From Flavobacteriaceae bacterium (lineage in GTDB: Bacteria > Bacteroidota > Bacteroidia > Flavobacteriales > Flavobacteriaceae): DNA of 45,317 nucleotides. Below the pieces are notes generated by a model. The model searched no databases. It was not told the DNA's origin and saw nothing but the letters and a program-made list of their open reading frames with translations. Positions 25,688 to 34,137 of this stretch are shown one piece after another. Numbering within the stretch: position 1 is the stretch's first letter; every line of letters starts with the position of its first letter. A program made the position numbers and the translations under genes. The stretch spans positions 1 to 45,317 of the forward strand of contig JAIXYI010000062.1 of assembly GCA_027490305.1 (NCBI GenBank), in the 5' to 3' direction.

Positions 25688-27037
25688 ATGGAACAGACAA
25701 TAAAGGTGTTGCACCTAGATTCGAATCATGCCGCTCTCATAGCGAAATTAGAGGCCGGCGGCATCCAGAATGACACAGATTATACCTCCCCAAAAGAAGT
25801 CATTGAATCGAAAATGGGTGATTATGACGGCATCGTCATCCGCAGTCGCTTCCCGATTGATCGGGCGTTCCTGGATGCAGCGCCGAATTTGAAATTCATT
25901 GCCCGCGTTGGGGCCGGACTCGAAAGTATCGATACCGATTATGCCGCGTCAAAAGGTATTCAACTGATTGCCGCGCCCGAAGGGAACCGGAATGCAGTCG
26001 CCGAGCAGGCACTGGGGATGTTACTGGCGCTCTTCAACAACCTGAAACGCGCTGATCGAGAGGTGGGACAGGGGAAATGGAACCGCGAGTCGAACCGCGG
26101 ACATGAACTCGACGGAAAGACCGTAGGCATTATTGGGTATGGAAACATGGGCAAAGCGTTCGCGCGGAAGTTGCGCGGTTTTGAAGTCGAGGTCCTTTTC
26201 CATGATATTCGCGCGGGTCTTGCGGATGCCAATGCCCGTCAGGTGCCACTGGAGGAACTACAACAGAAAGCGGACGTTTTATCGCTGCATATTCCGTGGA
26301 CGCCCGAAACCGACAAGATGGTCGATGCGGACTTCATCGCGTCGTTCGCGAAGCCGCTTTGGCTGGTGAATACCTCAAGGGGTAAGAATGTGGTGACGGC
26401 TGATTTGGTGCAGGCGTTGCAGTCTGGAAAAGTGTTAGGCGCCGCGCTGGATGTTTTGGAATACGAGCGATCGTCTTTCGAGACTTTGTTTACCGATGCA
26501 TTACCCGAACCGTTGCGGTACCTCACCCAGGCCGATAACGTGTTGTTGTCGCCACACATAGCGGGTTGGACGGTTGAAAGTCATGAGCGACTGGCTACGG
26601 TTATTGCCGATAAGATCGTGGCATTGTTCCATCCTACGCAGGAAGCACAAAAGGATATTCGGGTAACCGGAATCGGTGGGTTTTTCTTCAAGGCGAAGGA
26701 TGCGAAGGCGCTGTCGGCCTGGTACAACCAACACCTCGGCATTGACGCAGGCGACTACGGATGGGCGTTTATGTGGAAAGATAAAGACGGGAACGACGGA
26801 CTGACAAATTGGGCGCCTTTTTCAGAATCGACGCGTTATTTTGAGCCAAGTGAAAAGCCGTTTATGCAGAACTTCAGGGTGCACGACCTAGATGGTTTAC
26901 TCGAAAAACTACGTGCCGAGGGCGTGACATTAGTAGGCGTGCCGGAGCGTTATGAATATGGGAAGTTCGCCTGGATCTTGGATCCGGAAGGAAACAAAAT
27001 CGAATTGTGGGAGCCGATTGACAGTGGCTTTCAATAA
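25688..27037 (+). CDS. 2-hydroxyacid dehydrogenase fused to a VOC (glyoxalase-fold) domain
   Basis: 449 residues. Residues 1-315 are a D-isomer 2-hydroxyacid dehydrogenase resembling phosphoglycerate dehydrogenase: NAD-binding loop GYGNMG (150-155), catalytic R231 (NTSRGKNVV), acidic residue near 258-260, H290 (LSPHIAGW). Residues about 325-445 are a separate VOC-superfamily domain (VTGIGGFFFKAKDAKALSAWY, NFRVHDLDGLLEKLRAEGV, ending AWILDPEGNKIELWEP). The linker HPTQEAQKD is short and in frame; there is no stop. VOC domains of this kind normally stand alone, so the fusion is unusual. Substrate unknown; serine synthesis (SerA role) is possible for the first domain but not shown. Confidence 0.9.
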   Translation: MEQTIKVLHLDSNHAALIAKLEAGGIQNDTDYTSPKEVIESKMGDYDGIVIRSRFPIDRAFLDAAPNLKFIARVGAGLESIDTDYAASKGIQLIAAPEGNRNAVAEQALGMLLALFNNLKRADREVGQGKWNRESNRGHELDGKTVGIIGYGNMGKAFARKLRGFEVEVLFHDIRAGLADANARQVPLEELQQKADVLSLHIPWTPETDKMVDADFIASFAKPLWLVNTSRGKNVVTADLVQALQSGKVLGAALDVLEYERSSFETLFTDALPEPLRYLTQADNVLLSPHIAGWTVESHERLATVIADKIVALFHPTQEAQKDIRVTGIGGFFFKAKDAKALSAWYNQHLGIDAGDYGWAFMWKDKDGNDGLTNWAPFSESTRYFEPSEKPFMQNFRVHDLDGLLEKLRAEGVTLVGVPERYEYGKFAWILDPEGNKIELWEPIDSGFQ

Positions 27038-27082
27038 TTTTCCTATTTTAGGCCACACAAAACACCAATTAAAACATACAAA

Positions 27083-27421
27083 ATGGATTCACAAAAAGTT
27101 GACATGTTCATGATGGTGAACGGGAAGTTCTTTGAAAGTTACCAACTGCACGCCATCCGCGAGCAATTACTTCAGGCCGACGAGTCGAAATGGGCAATGG
27201 TGCAGAGTCAGGCATACAAAGATCCCAGTACGGCCCTCCTGATTTCAATCTTTGCCGGCACCCTTGGCATCGATCGCTTTTATATCGGTGACACAGGAAT
27301 GGGTATCGGAAAACTGTTAACTCTCGGAGGGTGCGGCATTTGGCACATTGTCGACTTTTTCCTGATCATGGGTGCCACGCGTGAAAAAAACATGGAAGCC
27401 TTCCAACGGGCCATGTATTAA
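27083..27421 (+). CDS. TM2-domain membrane protein
   Basis: 112 residues. An N-terminal cytoplasmic segment of about 45 residues precedes a TM2 domain (about 48-105): KDPSTALLISIFAGTLGIDRFYIGD, then GIGKLLTLGGCGIWHIVDFF. The G-x-x-R-F-Y-x-G motif between the two helices is diagnostic. TM2 proteins are small inner-membrane proteins of uncertain function. First gene of a four-gene operon ending in an M48 protease. Confidence 0.9.
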   Translation: MDSQKVDMFMMVNGKFFESYQLHAIREQLLQADESKWAMVQSQAYKDPSTALLISIFAGTLGIDRFYIGDTGMGIGKLLTLGGCGIWHIVDFFLIMGATREKNMEAFQRAMY

Positions 27422-27422
27422 T

Positions 27423-27824
27423 ATGTCACCGGCCAGGCTGTATCGGACCCTGTTTGTCAGCGGCTTGGCTGGTGTTCTATTTATTGGCGGTGCCGCATGG
27501 TTCTATCCGGGTATCAGTATCTGCCTGTTTCGTCGTCTGACAGGATTGCCCTGCCCCTGTTGCGGTGTCACTACAGCAGTAGGTGACATATTGTTGCGAC
27601 ATGATTTCAAAGCCGCCTTGATGCGGAACCCTCTTGGGCTGGTAGTGGCATTAGCTGTAGTTTCGCTTCCATTATTATTGCTCGGAGATTTGCTCTTGGG
27701 TCGTCGTGATGTCTATCGGATTTATCTAGGCCTTGAGCAGTTTGCCCGGCGGCCAGTCGTTTTCTTCATCTTGATTGCCTTAACTCTTGTTAACTGGATA
27801 TGGAACCTGTTCAAATTTCAATGA
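27423..27824 (+). CDS. DUF2752 membrane protein
   Basis: 133 residues from ATG 27423, one base past the TM2 stop; the frame extends to 27372 inside the upstream gene. GLPCPCCGVTTAVGDILLRHDFKAAL is the CPxCGxT signature of DUF2752, and three hydrophobic helices are visible. Function unknown. Its stop overlaps the start of the next gene in an ATGA. Confidence 0.85.
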   Translation: MSPARLYRTLFVSGLAGVLFIGGAAWFYPGISICLFRRLTGLPCPCCGVTTAVGDILLRHDFKAALMRNPLGLVVALAVVSLPLLLLGDLLLGRRDVYRIYLGLEQFARRPVVFFILIALTLVNWIWNLFKFQ

Positions 27825-28243
27825 ATCTTAAAGGCGGGAACGTCACCGACCACGATTGCGAGAAAGCCTCGAACAGTTATGTGATGTCACTTGTAGCCAT
27901 CATGGTAGGGCTTCCGTTGCCAATTGTCAACTTACTTGCCACCGCCATCTTCTTCCTTGGGAATAGGAAGGGCACCTACTTCGTTCGTTGGCACTGCATG
28001 CAGGCCCTCCTATCACAGCTACTATTATTTTGCATGAACAGCGTGGGGTTCTGGTGGACATTGCATATCCTATTTGGCGATGACCAGGCAACCAACCGCT
28101 ATTTTGCCTATATATCGACGATTTTTCTGTTTAACATAGCCGAGTTCATCACAACCATTTATGCGGCAGTACAGGTGCGCAAAGGACGCCCTGTTGAAAT
28201 CTGGTTTGTGGGAGGGCTCGCCCATATTCTGTGCCGTAAATGA
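27821..28243 (+). CDS. DUF4870-like membrane protein
   Basis: 140 residues from ATG 27821, which overlaps the upstream stop as ATGA; an in-frame ATG at 27800 would overlap more. Three to four hydrophobic helices (VMSLVAIMVGLPLPIVNLLATAIFFLG, ALLSQLLLFCMNSVGFWWTLHILF and more) and the (F/V)xxHxxQALL motif (VRWHCMQALLSQ) resemble DUF4870. Function unknown. The stop overlaps the M48 gene start as ATGA. Confidence 0.75.
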   Translation: MNLKGGNVTDHDCEKASNSYVMSLVAIMVGLPLPIVNLLATAIFFLGNRKGTYFVRWHCMQALLSQLLLFCMNSVGFWWTLHILFGDDQATNRYFAYISTIFLFNIAEFITTIYAAVQVRKGRPVEIWFVGGLAHILCRK

Positions 28244-29040
28244 ACCCAACACGAACCTTTTTGCAGGGAGCCGCCACGCTTGGCCTGTTCCTGGTGCTGT
28301 GGTACGGCTTTTCACAGCTCGATTACGTTTCGTTTTTGCACGTAAAGAACCTTCGGGATTCTACCGAACAACAATTGGGCGATTTGGTCTGGACACAGGT
28401 AGAAACCACCGAAGATATCATCTACGACGATTCGCTTAACCAGACGCTGGAGCGGTTGCTCGATCCGATCTGTAAAGAGGCCGGTATTCCACGCGATTCG
28501 CTTAAAGTGCATCTTATCCGAAGCGACGAAGTCAATGCCTTTGCGCTGCCCGACCGTCACCTGGCCGTTTATTCCGGCCTGATTACGGATTGCCCCAAAC
28601 AGGAGGCGTTGCAGGGTGTGTTGGCGCACGAGGTAGCCCACATACAGAAAAACCACGTCATGCAGAAGCTGTCGAAAGAAATCGGACTGTCAGCGTTGTT
28701 GTCGATTGTCAGTGGAGGCAGGGCGTCACAGGTGCACGGACTCATCAGGCTGCTTTCTTCAAGTGCCTATGACCGTAGTTTGGAAGAGGAAGCCGATTAT
28801 GCCGGTGTCAGTTATCTGATGGACGCCCGTATCGATCCGAAACCCCTGGCCGATTTCTTCTTTCAGTTAGCCTCAAAACGCGATTTGCCGGAGGCAATGA
28901 ATTGGATTTCCACGCACCCCGATTCAGAGGAACGGGCCCGGGTAATCCTGAAACGTGTAAAAGGACGGGCAACAGGTAAAGCGCAAACGCTCACGGCTGC
29001 TGAGTGGTCGGCATTTAAAGAACGGATCGAAGGGCAATAA
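28240..29040 (+). CDS. M48-family zinc metalloprotease
   Basis: 266 residues. One N-terminal transmembrane helix (about 8-25), then a protease domain with HEVAH (H130, E131, H134) and the third-ligand motif EEEAD (182-186), as in HtpX/Ste24/BepA-type M48 enzymes. NAFALPDRHLAVYSGLI before the motif is also typical. The catalytic domain probably faces the periplasm and is anchored in the inner membrane. It may process or control quality of envelope proteins. The TM2, DUF2752 and DUF4870-like proteins of the same operon may be partners or substrates (inference). A strong terminator follows at 29061. Confidence 0.92.
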   Translation: MNPTRTFLQGAATLGLFLVLWYGFSQLDYVSFLHVKNLRDSTEQQLGDLVWTQVETTEDIIYDDSLNQTLERLLDPICKEAGIPRDSLKVHLIRSDEVNAFALPDRHLAVYSGLITDCPKQEALQGVLAHEVAHIQKNHVMQKLSKEIGLSALLSIVSGGRASQVHGLIRLLSSSAYDRSLEEEADYAGVSYLMDARIDPKPLADFFFQLASKRDLPEAMNWISTHPDSEERARVILKRVKGRATGKAQTLTAAEWSAFKERIEGQ

Positions 29041-29060
29041 TAACACCTTCGATAGAAATA

Positions 29061-29086
29061 AAAAGGCCTCCAAACGGAGGCCTTTT
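29061..29086. terminator. Bidirectional terminator
   Basis: AAAAGGCCTCC pairs perfectly with GGAGGCCTTTT around AAAC. It serves the M48 operon and the convergent DUF5689 gene. Confidence 0.9.
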
Positions 29087-29109
29087 CTATACATCAAAAC
29101 AGGAACTAA

Positions 29110-30516
29110 TTAGTTCACGGTAATATCATCAATCTGCATCGTAGTCGTAAGGTTGCTAGTGCCATCACCGCTGTACTCGAATACAAAGTACCCATTTCCG
29201 GTGAGTGTTCCAGGGATCGCATACACCCCACTGTTAGTAAAGTTCGTCGGATAACCCGAGGTCTGTCCGGCTGAAATGGTGAAAGACGTCGTAATCTCAA
29301 CGAGTTTGCTTTCATCCAGCGGCTGCCCGGCAGTATAGTCTTCCGCTCTCAGGTAGTATACTTTTAGTTTGGCACCATTGTCGAATCCGGCTTTCGTTTT
29401 GAAAGAAAGGTTGCTGGCACCTCCGAAGTCTACCGGAACATAAAACAGCGTACGGTTCACTTCCGGTGTACCGCCAAATGATGTCATCTGGATGTACTTA
29501 TTACCACTGAATGTCTTGGTTTCCCAGTAACGGCTACCTACGAACGGGTCGTTGATATACGGCGCGAAAATGCGGCTTGAGGCAGTCGGTGTGGTTGGGT
29601 AGCTGGTGAAATTCTCAACGAAGTTACTACGGAACTGCAGGTCGGTTCCTACGATTGGTGCCGCGAGGTCAACAGCGATACGCGGTTGGTCGAGTTTGAT
29701 ATCACTTTCCGTACGTGGAATCAGTTGGTAGTCGCCGTTGTATTTGGTCAATACACCACGAATCTTTCCACTTCCGGCCGGTACAAGTTTCTGGTTGAAT
29801 ACGGCAAAGCTGCTCAAACGGAAGATAACGGTGTTGTTATACACGTCTTGCAACAGGTGGTTGGTAGCACCGCCGAGGTCGTTCAGGCTTGGATCGTAGT
29901 ATTTCTTACCCTGCGACGCGTCGTTGAACTGAACATTGTCAAGCTCTACCAGTTTGTTCAGGTAGCTGTCATTCAGCAATTCCGTGATGGTCACACGGTT
30001 CACCAACTCGTCTTCATTTACCTTATTGCATGATTTGATAAGGATGTTTTGGTACGTCACACCCGAAAGACGGCCTACCTCATCATCAGTAGGATCTGCA
30101 GGCGTGTTGCCGTTGTAAAGTCCACCAATCTGGATGCCAATATCATATTGGTCGCTGTTTACCAGATAAAGGTCTTTCATACGGATGTACACTTTCCGAC
30201 CTGGCTCGTATTTGGTGTAAAGGTTATAGGCATCAACCGGCACAGAGAAACCAATGGCACCATCTGTTGACACCATAGAGATTGATTTGTAGAATACACC
30301 GCCTTCATCGCTGGACGTCACGTAGGCTTCGATGATATCATCGCCTATGTACTGCGCCTCTTCATTTGTAATACCGGTTGTTACCTCGGCTACCGTTTTG
30401 GTGGGCGTAAGGGTCGTACAGGCCGACTCGGTAGGCGCGCTGTAATCGTCGTCAGCCGCACAACTGGCCAGCAAAGCCATTATGGCGAACGCTGCCGTAT
30501 ACTTGAATACTTTCAT
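29110..30516 (-). CDS. DUF5689 surface lipoprotein
   Basis: 468 residues. Lipobox LLASC (about C19) gives a lipid-anchored protein, probably at the outer membrane. Residues about 45-285 carry DUF5689 features (IIEAYVTSSDEGGVFYKSISM, YTKYEPGRKVYIRMKDLYL, IPRTESDI), which resemble OB-fold strands. The C-terminal part (about 300-468) looks like a choice-of-anchor J / jelly-roll domain (ENFTSYPTTP, KTFSGNKYIQMTSFGG, GDGTSNLTTTMQIDDITV). It is the last gene of the TonB-receptor operon, 6 bases after the preceding lipoprotein. Likely captures a substrate for the receptor (inference). Confidence 0.85.
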   Translation of the reverse strand: MKVFKYTAAFAIMALLASCAADDDYSAPTESACTTLTPTKTVAEVTTGITNEEAQYIGDDIIEAYVTSSDEGGVFYKSISMVSTDGAIGFSVPVDAYNLYTKYEPGRKVYIRMKDLYLVNSDQYDIGIQIGGLYNGNTPADPTDDEVGRLSGVTYQNILIKSCNKVNEDELVNRVTITELLNDSYLNKLVELDNVQFNDASQGKKYYDPSLNDLGGATNHLLQDVYNNTVIFRLSSFAVFNQKLVPAGSGKIRGVLTKYNGDYQLIPRTESDIKLDQPRIAVDLAAPIVGTDLQFRSNFVENFTSYPTTPTASSRIFAPYINDPFVGSRYWETKTFSGNKYIQMTSFGGTPEVNRTLFYVPVDFGGASNLSFKTKAGFDNGAKLKVYYLRAEDYTAGQPLDESKLVEITTSFTISAGQTSGYPTNFTNSGVYAIPGTLTGNGYFVFEYSGDGTSNLTTTMQIDDITVN

Positions 30517-30522
30517 TTCGAA

Positions 30523-31161
30523 TTATTTTTGGTTGTAAACGTAAAGGTTGTTGAGTTGGTAAAGTCCGTCAAGTGACGTGTTTGAACCCGATCCGATAGC
30601 ACGGAACGCAATGTGCACGTGTCCGTCTTCTACGAACTGCGAAAGGTCGAAACTGCCGGCATTTACAAAGTTGTAACCACCGTCGTCCGGAGTCGCAATT
30701 CTAACATTGTTCATTTTTACCCAGTTAGCAGCCATTACGTTGGTGCCGTCATAATCTGACGAAACGTAGACTTCAATAGTGTTGTTCACGACATCGCTCA
30801 CGAAGTTCTGGGCCGACTGGAACGTAAAGCCCGGCTTCAGGTTGTCAGGACCAAATTCAATCATCGGGCTGATCAGCCACGTAATGTTTTGTGCCTGTCC
30901 GGATCCGTACGGGTTGAATTGTGGCGTTCCATCACCACGGTAGTACTCTTTTGTCCAGAGTTTGGTACCTTTTTCCGCAAAATTCGTCCATCCCGCAAAA
31001 TCGAAGACGTTACCGTCCTGATCTTCGGCGATCGAATTAAAATTTTCAGCGTAGAACGGGACGAGCACATTTGGCTGTGCAGCGTCGTCGTCCTGGACGC
31101 ATCCTGTAAAGGCCATAGCAAAGGCCGCCAGGATCATGGTTTTTGTTACAATCTTCTTCAT
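30523..31161 (-). CDS. Choice-of-anchor J-like lipoprotein
   Basis: 212 residues from ATG 31161 (a GTG at 31164 precedes it). Lipobox FTGC near residue 20. The mature part (AENFNSIAEDQDGNVFDFAGWTN, AQNITWLISPMIEF, VYVSSDYDG, HIAFRAIGSGSN, DGLYQLNNLYVY) fits a beta-sandwich carbohydrate- or ligand-binding domain of the choice-of-anchor J type. It starts 10 bases after the receptor gene stop and is followed closely by the DUF5689 gene. Likely an outer-membrane partner of the receptor. Confidence 0.82.
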   Translation of the reverse strand: MKKIVTKTMILAAFAMAFTGCVQDDDAAQPNVLVPFYAENFNSIAEDQDGNVFDFAGWTNFAEKGTKLWTKEYYRGDGTPQFNPYGSGQAQNITWLISPMIEFGPDNLKPGFTFQSAQNFVSDVVNNTIEVYVSSDYDGTNVMAANWVKMNNVRIATPDDGGYNFVNAGSFDLSQFVEDGHVHIAFRAIGSGSNTSLDGLYQLNNLYVYNQK

Positions 31162-31170
31162 CACAGCAAA

Positions 31171-34011
31171 TTATAAATTAACATAGAAATTTACGAAAAA
31201 TGTGCGTCCGTAGCCGTAGAAATATTTCGGCCCGAATCCGCGTGCGCCACCATTGAGTCCGGCGGCTACACTTGAATTATCCTGAACAAAATCCGGATAC
31301 GTTGCCTTACGGGATTGTTCGAAACCGCCGGTTTTGTATTCGCGATCAAGAACATTGTTGATCGTTGCGAAAAACCCGAAAGTGGTTCCGCCCACTTTCC
31401 AGGACTTACCACCCGTCAGGTTCAACAGCGAGAAACCATCGAATTTCTCTTGTTTCAACGCGGCACGTACGTTTGCGTCGTCAGCACCCGGGAAGGATAC
31501 ACCTTCTTGTGAATCAAGCGTGAAGTTGTCGGTGCGAAGGATGTTCGATACGTCGAGGTAGTTGTCATCCAGCCAGTTAATATTGGCACCGACCCACCAG
31601 AATTTCGGATCGCGGTATTCCAGTCCGAGTGAGTACGCCTGTTGTGGCGTTCCCGCCACGCGGTAGTTCTTCAGGTAGGCCTTTCCAAAGTCGATGATCG
31701 GCTGTTGGTTGTCCTCAGTAGCCAACGCGTCGTCGTTTACGCGAAGACGTGGATTGTTGGTGTAGATATACTGCCCGTAGTTGGCAGCGCCTGTTATCTT
31801 CAAGGTAGAGGTGATCTGGTATTCCAAACCAAGTTCCGCCCCGATGTTTTGCTTGTCAGCTCCGGTCAAAATTTCGCTGATGAAGGCATCCTGATCTGCT
31901 TCCGCGTTGGTTTCGTCACCTATGCTTTCCGCATAGAAGAACGAAAGTTCGGTGGTGTTCTGCATTTTTGAATAGAACCCGGTAAGACGTGCCTTGAATT
32001 TCGGATTTCGGATTACGTAGCTGATGTCACCTCCGGTAACCCGCTCAGGTGCAAGGTCAGGTGTGATATTGTTGTTCAGACGTGCATTCGCGAATGTGCT
32101 GCGCATCGTGGGTGCTTTGGTCATGTACACCGCGTTCAGATCGATAAACTGGCGTCCAGTGATCTTGATGGTAGCACCTCCTTTGAAACCAAATGTCTCG
32201 AAGACGGCGTTTTTGCTGTCGCCAAATGAATTGTTGGCATACAGGCCGTTGCGGTACAGACCTTCACGCTTGTAATCGTTGCGTGAGAACGACTGCGCGA
32301 GGTAGAAGTCGACTTTCCGGTAACGGAAGCGGAACTGTGTGAACGCATCGATGGTGGTGGCAAACAGGTTATAGTTGTAACCGTATGTGTCGCCCACACG
32401 TACCTGACGGTTCGGGTTGTTGAGGTCGCTTTGGGTGGCGTCGTCCGAGATCGAGGTGTTGAAGGTGTCGATATCCAGGAAATACTGTCCGCCCAACAGA
32501 TCCAAAAGGTTCTGGAAGTTGTGTGATTTCAGGCGACGGAAGTTCACCCCTGCATTCAGGTCGATATTGTCGCTAAGAGTAGAGCTAAAGATCGAGTTAG
32601 CTGACCATTGCGTGTCATCGGTACGGTCTTCATACAACACGATCGAGCTGTTTCCGTTTACTGTGTTCTGGTTGGCTTCGTAGATCGCGTTCCAGTCGAT
32701 TTGGCGGTTGGCAAGGAAGAAATCCTTTGCAGCCGCGGCACCGTTCAGATCAGGAAGATGTGTAAAGTTGAACTGGTCATCGAACGTTCCGTAGTTGAGG
32801 TAATAGCTCGGAAGGTTACGGTAGTAAGACGGATCCGGGTTATTGGCATTTTGTTGGTCGAAACGGCTGTTACCAATTTTGCCTGTTTGGTACGACACGT
32901 TGGTGTTGAGACGGTTACGGTCGTTAATCTTCCAGAAGTGGCTCAGGATGAAAATCGGCTCTTCCACGTCTTTGTCACGTGAATTCCGTTTTTTACCATC
33001 CTGCCAACCCCAATAGGAGTTGTATTTTACACCCGCCAAATCGGTAACTTCCTGTGTGTTTGGCGAGTTCTTCCCGCGACTGTTCTGTGCATAGATCGCG
33101 GTAACGTTCAGTGAGTGACTGTCAGAGAGGCGCTTCTCAACGCTGGCGAACAGCGAAAGGGCGTCGTAATCGGTTCCTTCGAAATACCCTTCCTGGGCGC
33201 CGCGGTAGCCTGCTGAAATGACGTACGCCCATCCGTCCGGACTCATGCCGGATGCGTGAGTGGCCATGGTACGCCAGGTGTAATTGGTGTTGGCGCCGGC
33301 CGCTGAAAGACGTGTGCCAGGGCGGTAAATTGACGCACGGGTGTTGATTTCCTGTGTGCCCAGAACACCGCCGAAAATATAGTCAGACGGCGCTGATCCT
33401 GTGGTGAATTCCTGGTTACGTGTGGCGTCGTTAAGTCCGCCCCAGTTGCTCCATTGTGGCCGTCCGTCATAAATTTTGTTCATAACGATGCCGTTTATCA
33501 TCGTAGTACCGTATTCATTGTCAAGACCGCGAACCCGGAAACGCGCTTGTCCCCAGTTGAAGGCCGCTGCCTGTTGATAGGTGTCGCGTGTGGCTTGCAG
33601 GAGTCCGGATGTACTTTCCGAACCACTGTTGTCGTCACCCAGGTCGTTTTCGGTCAGGGTGATGAGCGCGAGTTGCTGCTCCGATGTTTGGTCTTCCTCC
33701 AACACGACGATGCCAAGATCAAGTGTCTGCCCCTCTTTCAGGTCAATTGGAAGTAGTTTGTCGGAATAGCCTGCACTGCTGATACGGAGCATCTGTTTTC
33801 CGCCGGTGACGCCTTCAATCCGAAAAACACCTTCCGCGTCGGCCAACCCCATGAACGAGGTGTTTTCGATCGTCGCGACGGCGCTCTGCATCGGCTTCTG
33901 TGATTTGGCATCGACCACCTTTCCGGTCAGCACTGCCGAGGCGGGCTTGTCCTGAGCCCATCCCACAACCGCCAGCATTGCAAATAAAATACTGAATACT
34001 AGTTTTTTCAT
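31171..34011 (-). CDS. TonB-dependent outer-membrane receptor
   Basis: 946 residues. Signal peptide MKKLVFSILFAMLAVVGWAQ; CarboxypepD_reg-like domain (about 28-105, TGKVVDAKSQKPMQSAVATIE); plug domain (about 125-260, FRVRGLDNEYGTTMINGIVM); a large beta-barrel ending in the aromatic YGYGRTFFVNFYVNL. TonB-ExbBD power drives substrate import across the outer membrane. It lacks the SusC-style signature, so it is probably not a glycan SusC. Its neighbours are two lipoproteins (same operon) and, divergently, an exported phosphodiesterase/nuclease-like enzyme. A TACCTTTG box lies 56 bases upstream. Confidence 0.93.
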   Translation of the reverse strand: MKKLVFSILFAMLAVVGWAQDKPASAVLTGKVVDAKSQKPMQSAVATIENTSFMGLADAEGVFRIEGVTGGKQMLRISSAGYSDKLLPIDLKEGQTLDLGIVVLEEDQTSEQQLALITLTENDLGDDNSGSESTSGLLQATRDTYQQAAAFNWGQARFRVRGLDNEYGTTMINGIVMNKIYDGRPQWSNWGGLNDATRNQEFTTGSAPSDYIFGGVLGTQEINTRASIYRPGTRLSAAGANTNYTWRTMATHASGMSPDGWAYVISAGYRGAQEGYFEGTDYDALSLFASVEKRLSDSHSLNVTAIYAQNSRGKNSPNTQEVTDLAGVKYNSYWGWQDGKKRNSRDKDVEEPIFILSHFWKINDRNRLNTNVSYQTGKIGNSRFDQQNANNPDPSYYRNLPSYYLNYGTFDDQFNFTHLPDLNGAAAAKDFFLANRQIDWNAIYEANQNTVNGNSSIVLYEDRTDDTQWSANSIFSSTLSDNIDLNAGVNFRRLKSHNFQNLLDLLGGQYFLDIDTFNTSISDDATQSDLNNPNRQVRVGDTYGYNYNLFATTIDAFTQFRFRYRKVDFYLAQSFSRNDYKREGLYRNGLYANNSFGDSKNAVFETFGFKGGATIKITGRQFIDLNAVYMTKAPTMRSTFANARLNNNITPDLAPERVTGGDISYVIRNPKFKARLTGFYSKMQNTTELSFFYAESIGDETNAEADQDAFISEILTGADKQNIGAELGLEYQITSTLKITGAANYGQYIYTNNPRLRVNDDALATEDNQQPIIDFGKAYLKNYRVAGTPQQAYSLGLEYRDPKFWWVGANINWLDDNYLDVSNILRTDNFTLDSQEGVSFPGADDANVRAALKQEKFDGFSLLNLTGGKSWKVGGTTFGFFATINNVLDREYKTGGFEQSRKATYPDFVQDNSSVAAGLNGGARGFGPKYFYGYGRTFFVNFYVNL

Positions 34012-34067
34012 AAAAGTTACGAATATTAAACGTGTTTTGTTGAGAATAAACTTTTTCTTAACGGCGG

Positions 34068-34075
34068 CAAAGGTA
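34068..34075 (-). promoter_or_regulatory. -7 box for the TonB-receptor operon
   Basis: TACCTTTG on the minus strand. It is back to back with the plus-strand box at 34096; the palindrome ATTAATTAAT lies between them (34079-34088) and could be an operator. Confidence 0.55.
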
Positions 34076-34095
34076 CGCGATTAATTAATATTATC

Positions 34096-34103
34096 TACTT
34101 TTG
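34096..34103 (+). promoter_or_regulatory. -7 box for the endonuclease-family gene
   Basis: TACTTTTG fits TAnnTTTG, 34 bases before the ATG at 34138. Confidence 0.55.
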
Positions 34104-34137
34104 CTTCCGCTTCGCGTTAAATATTGATGTTAATTTA

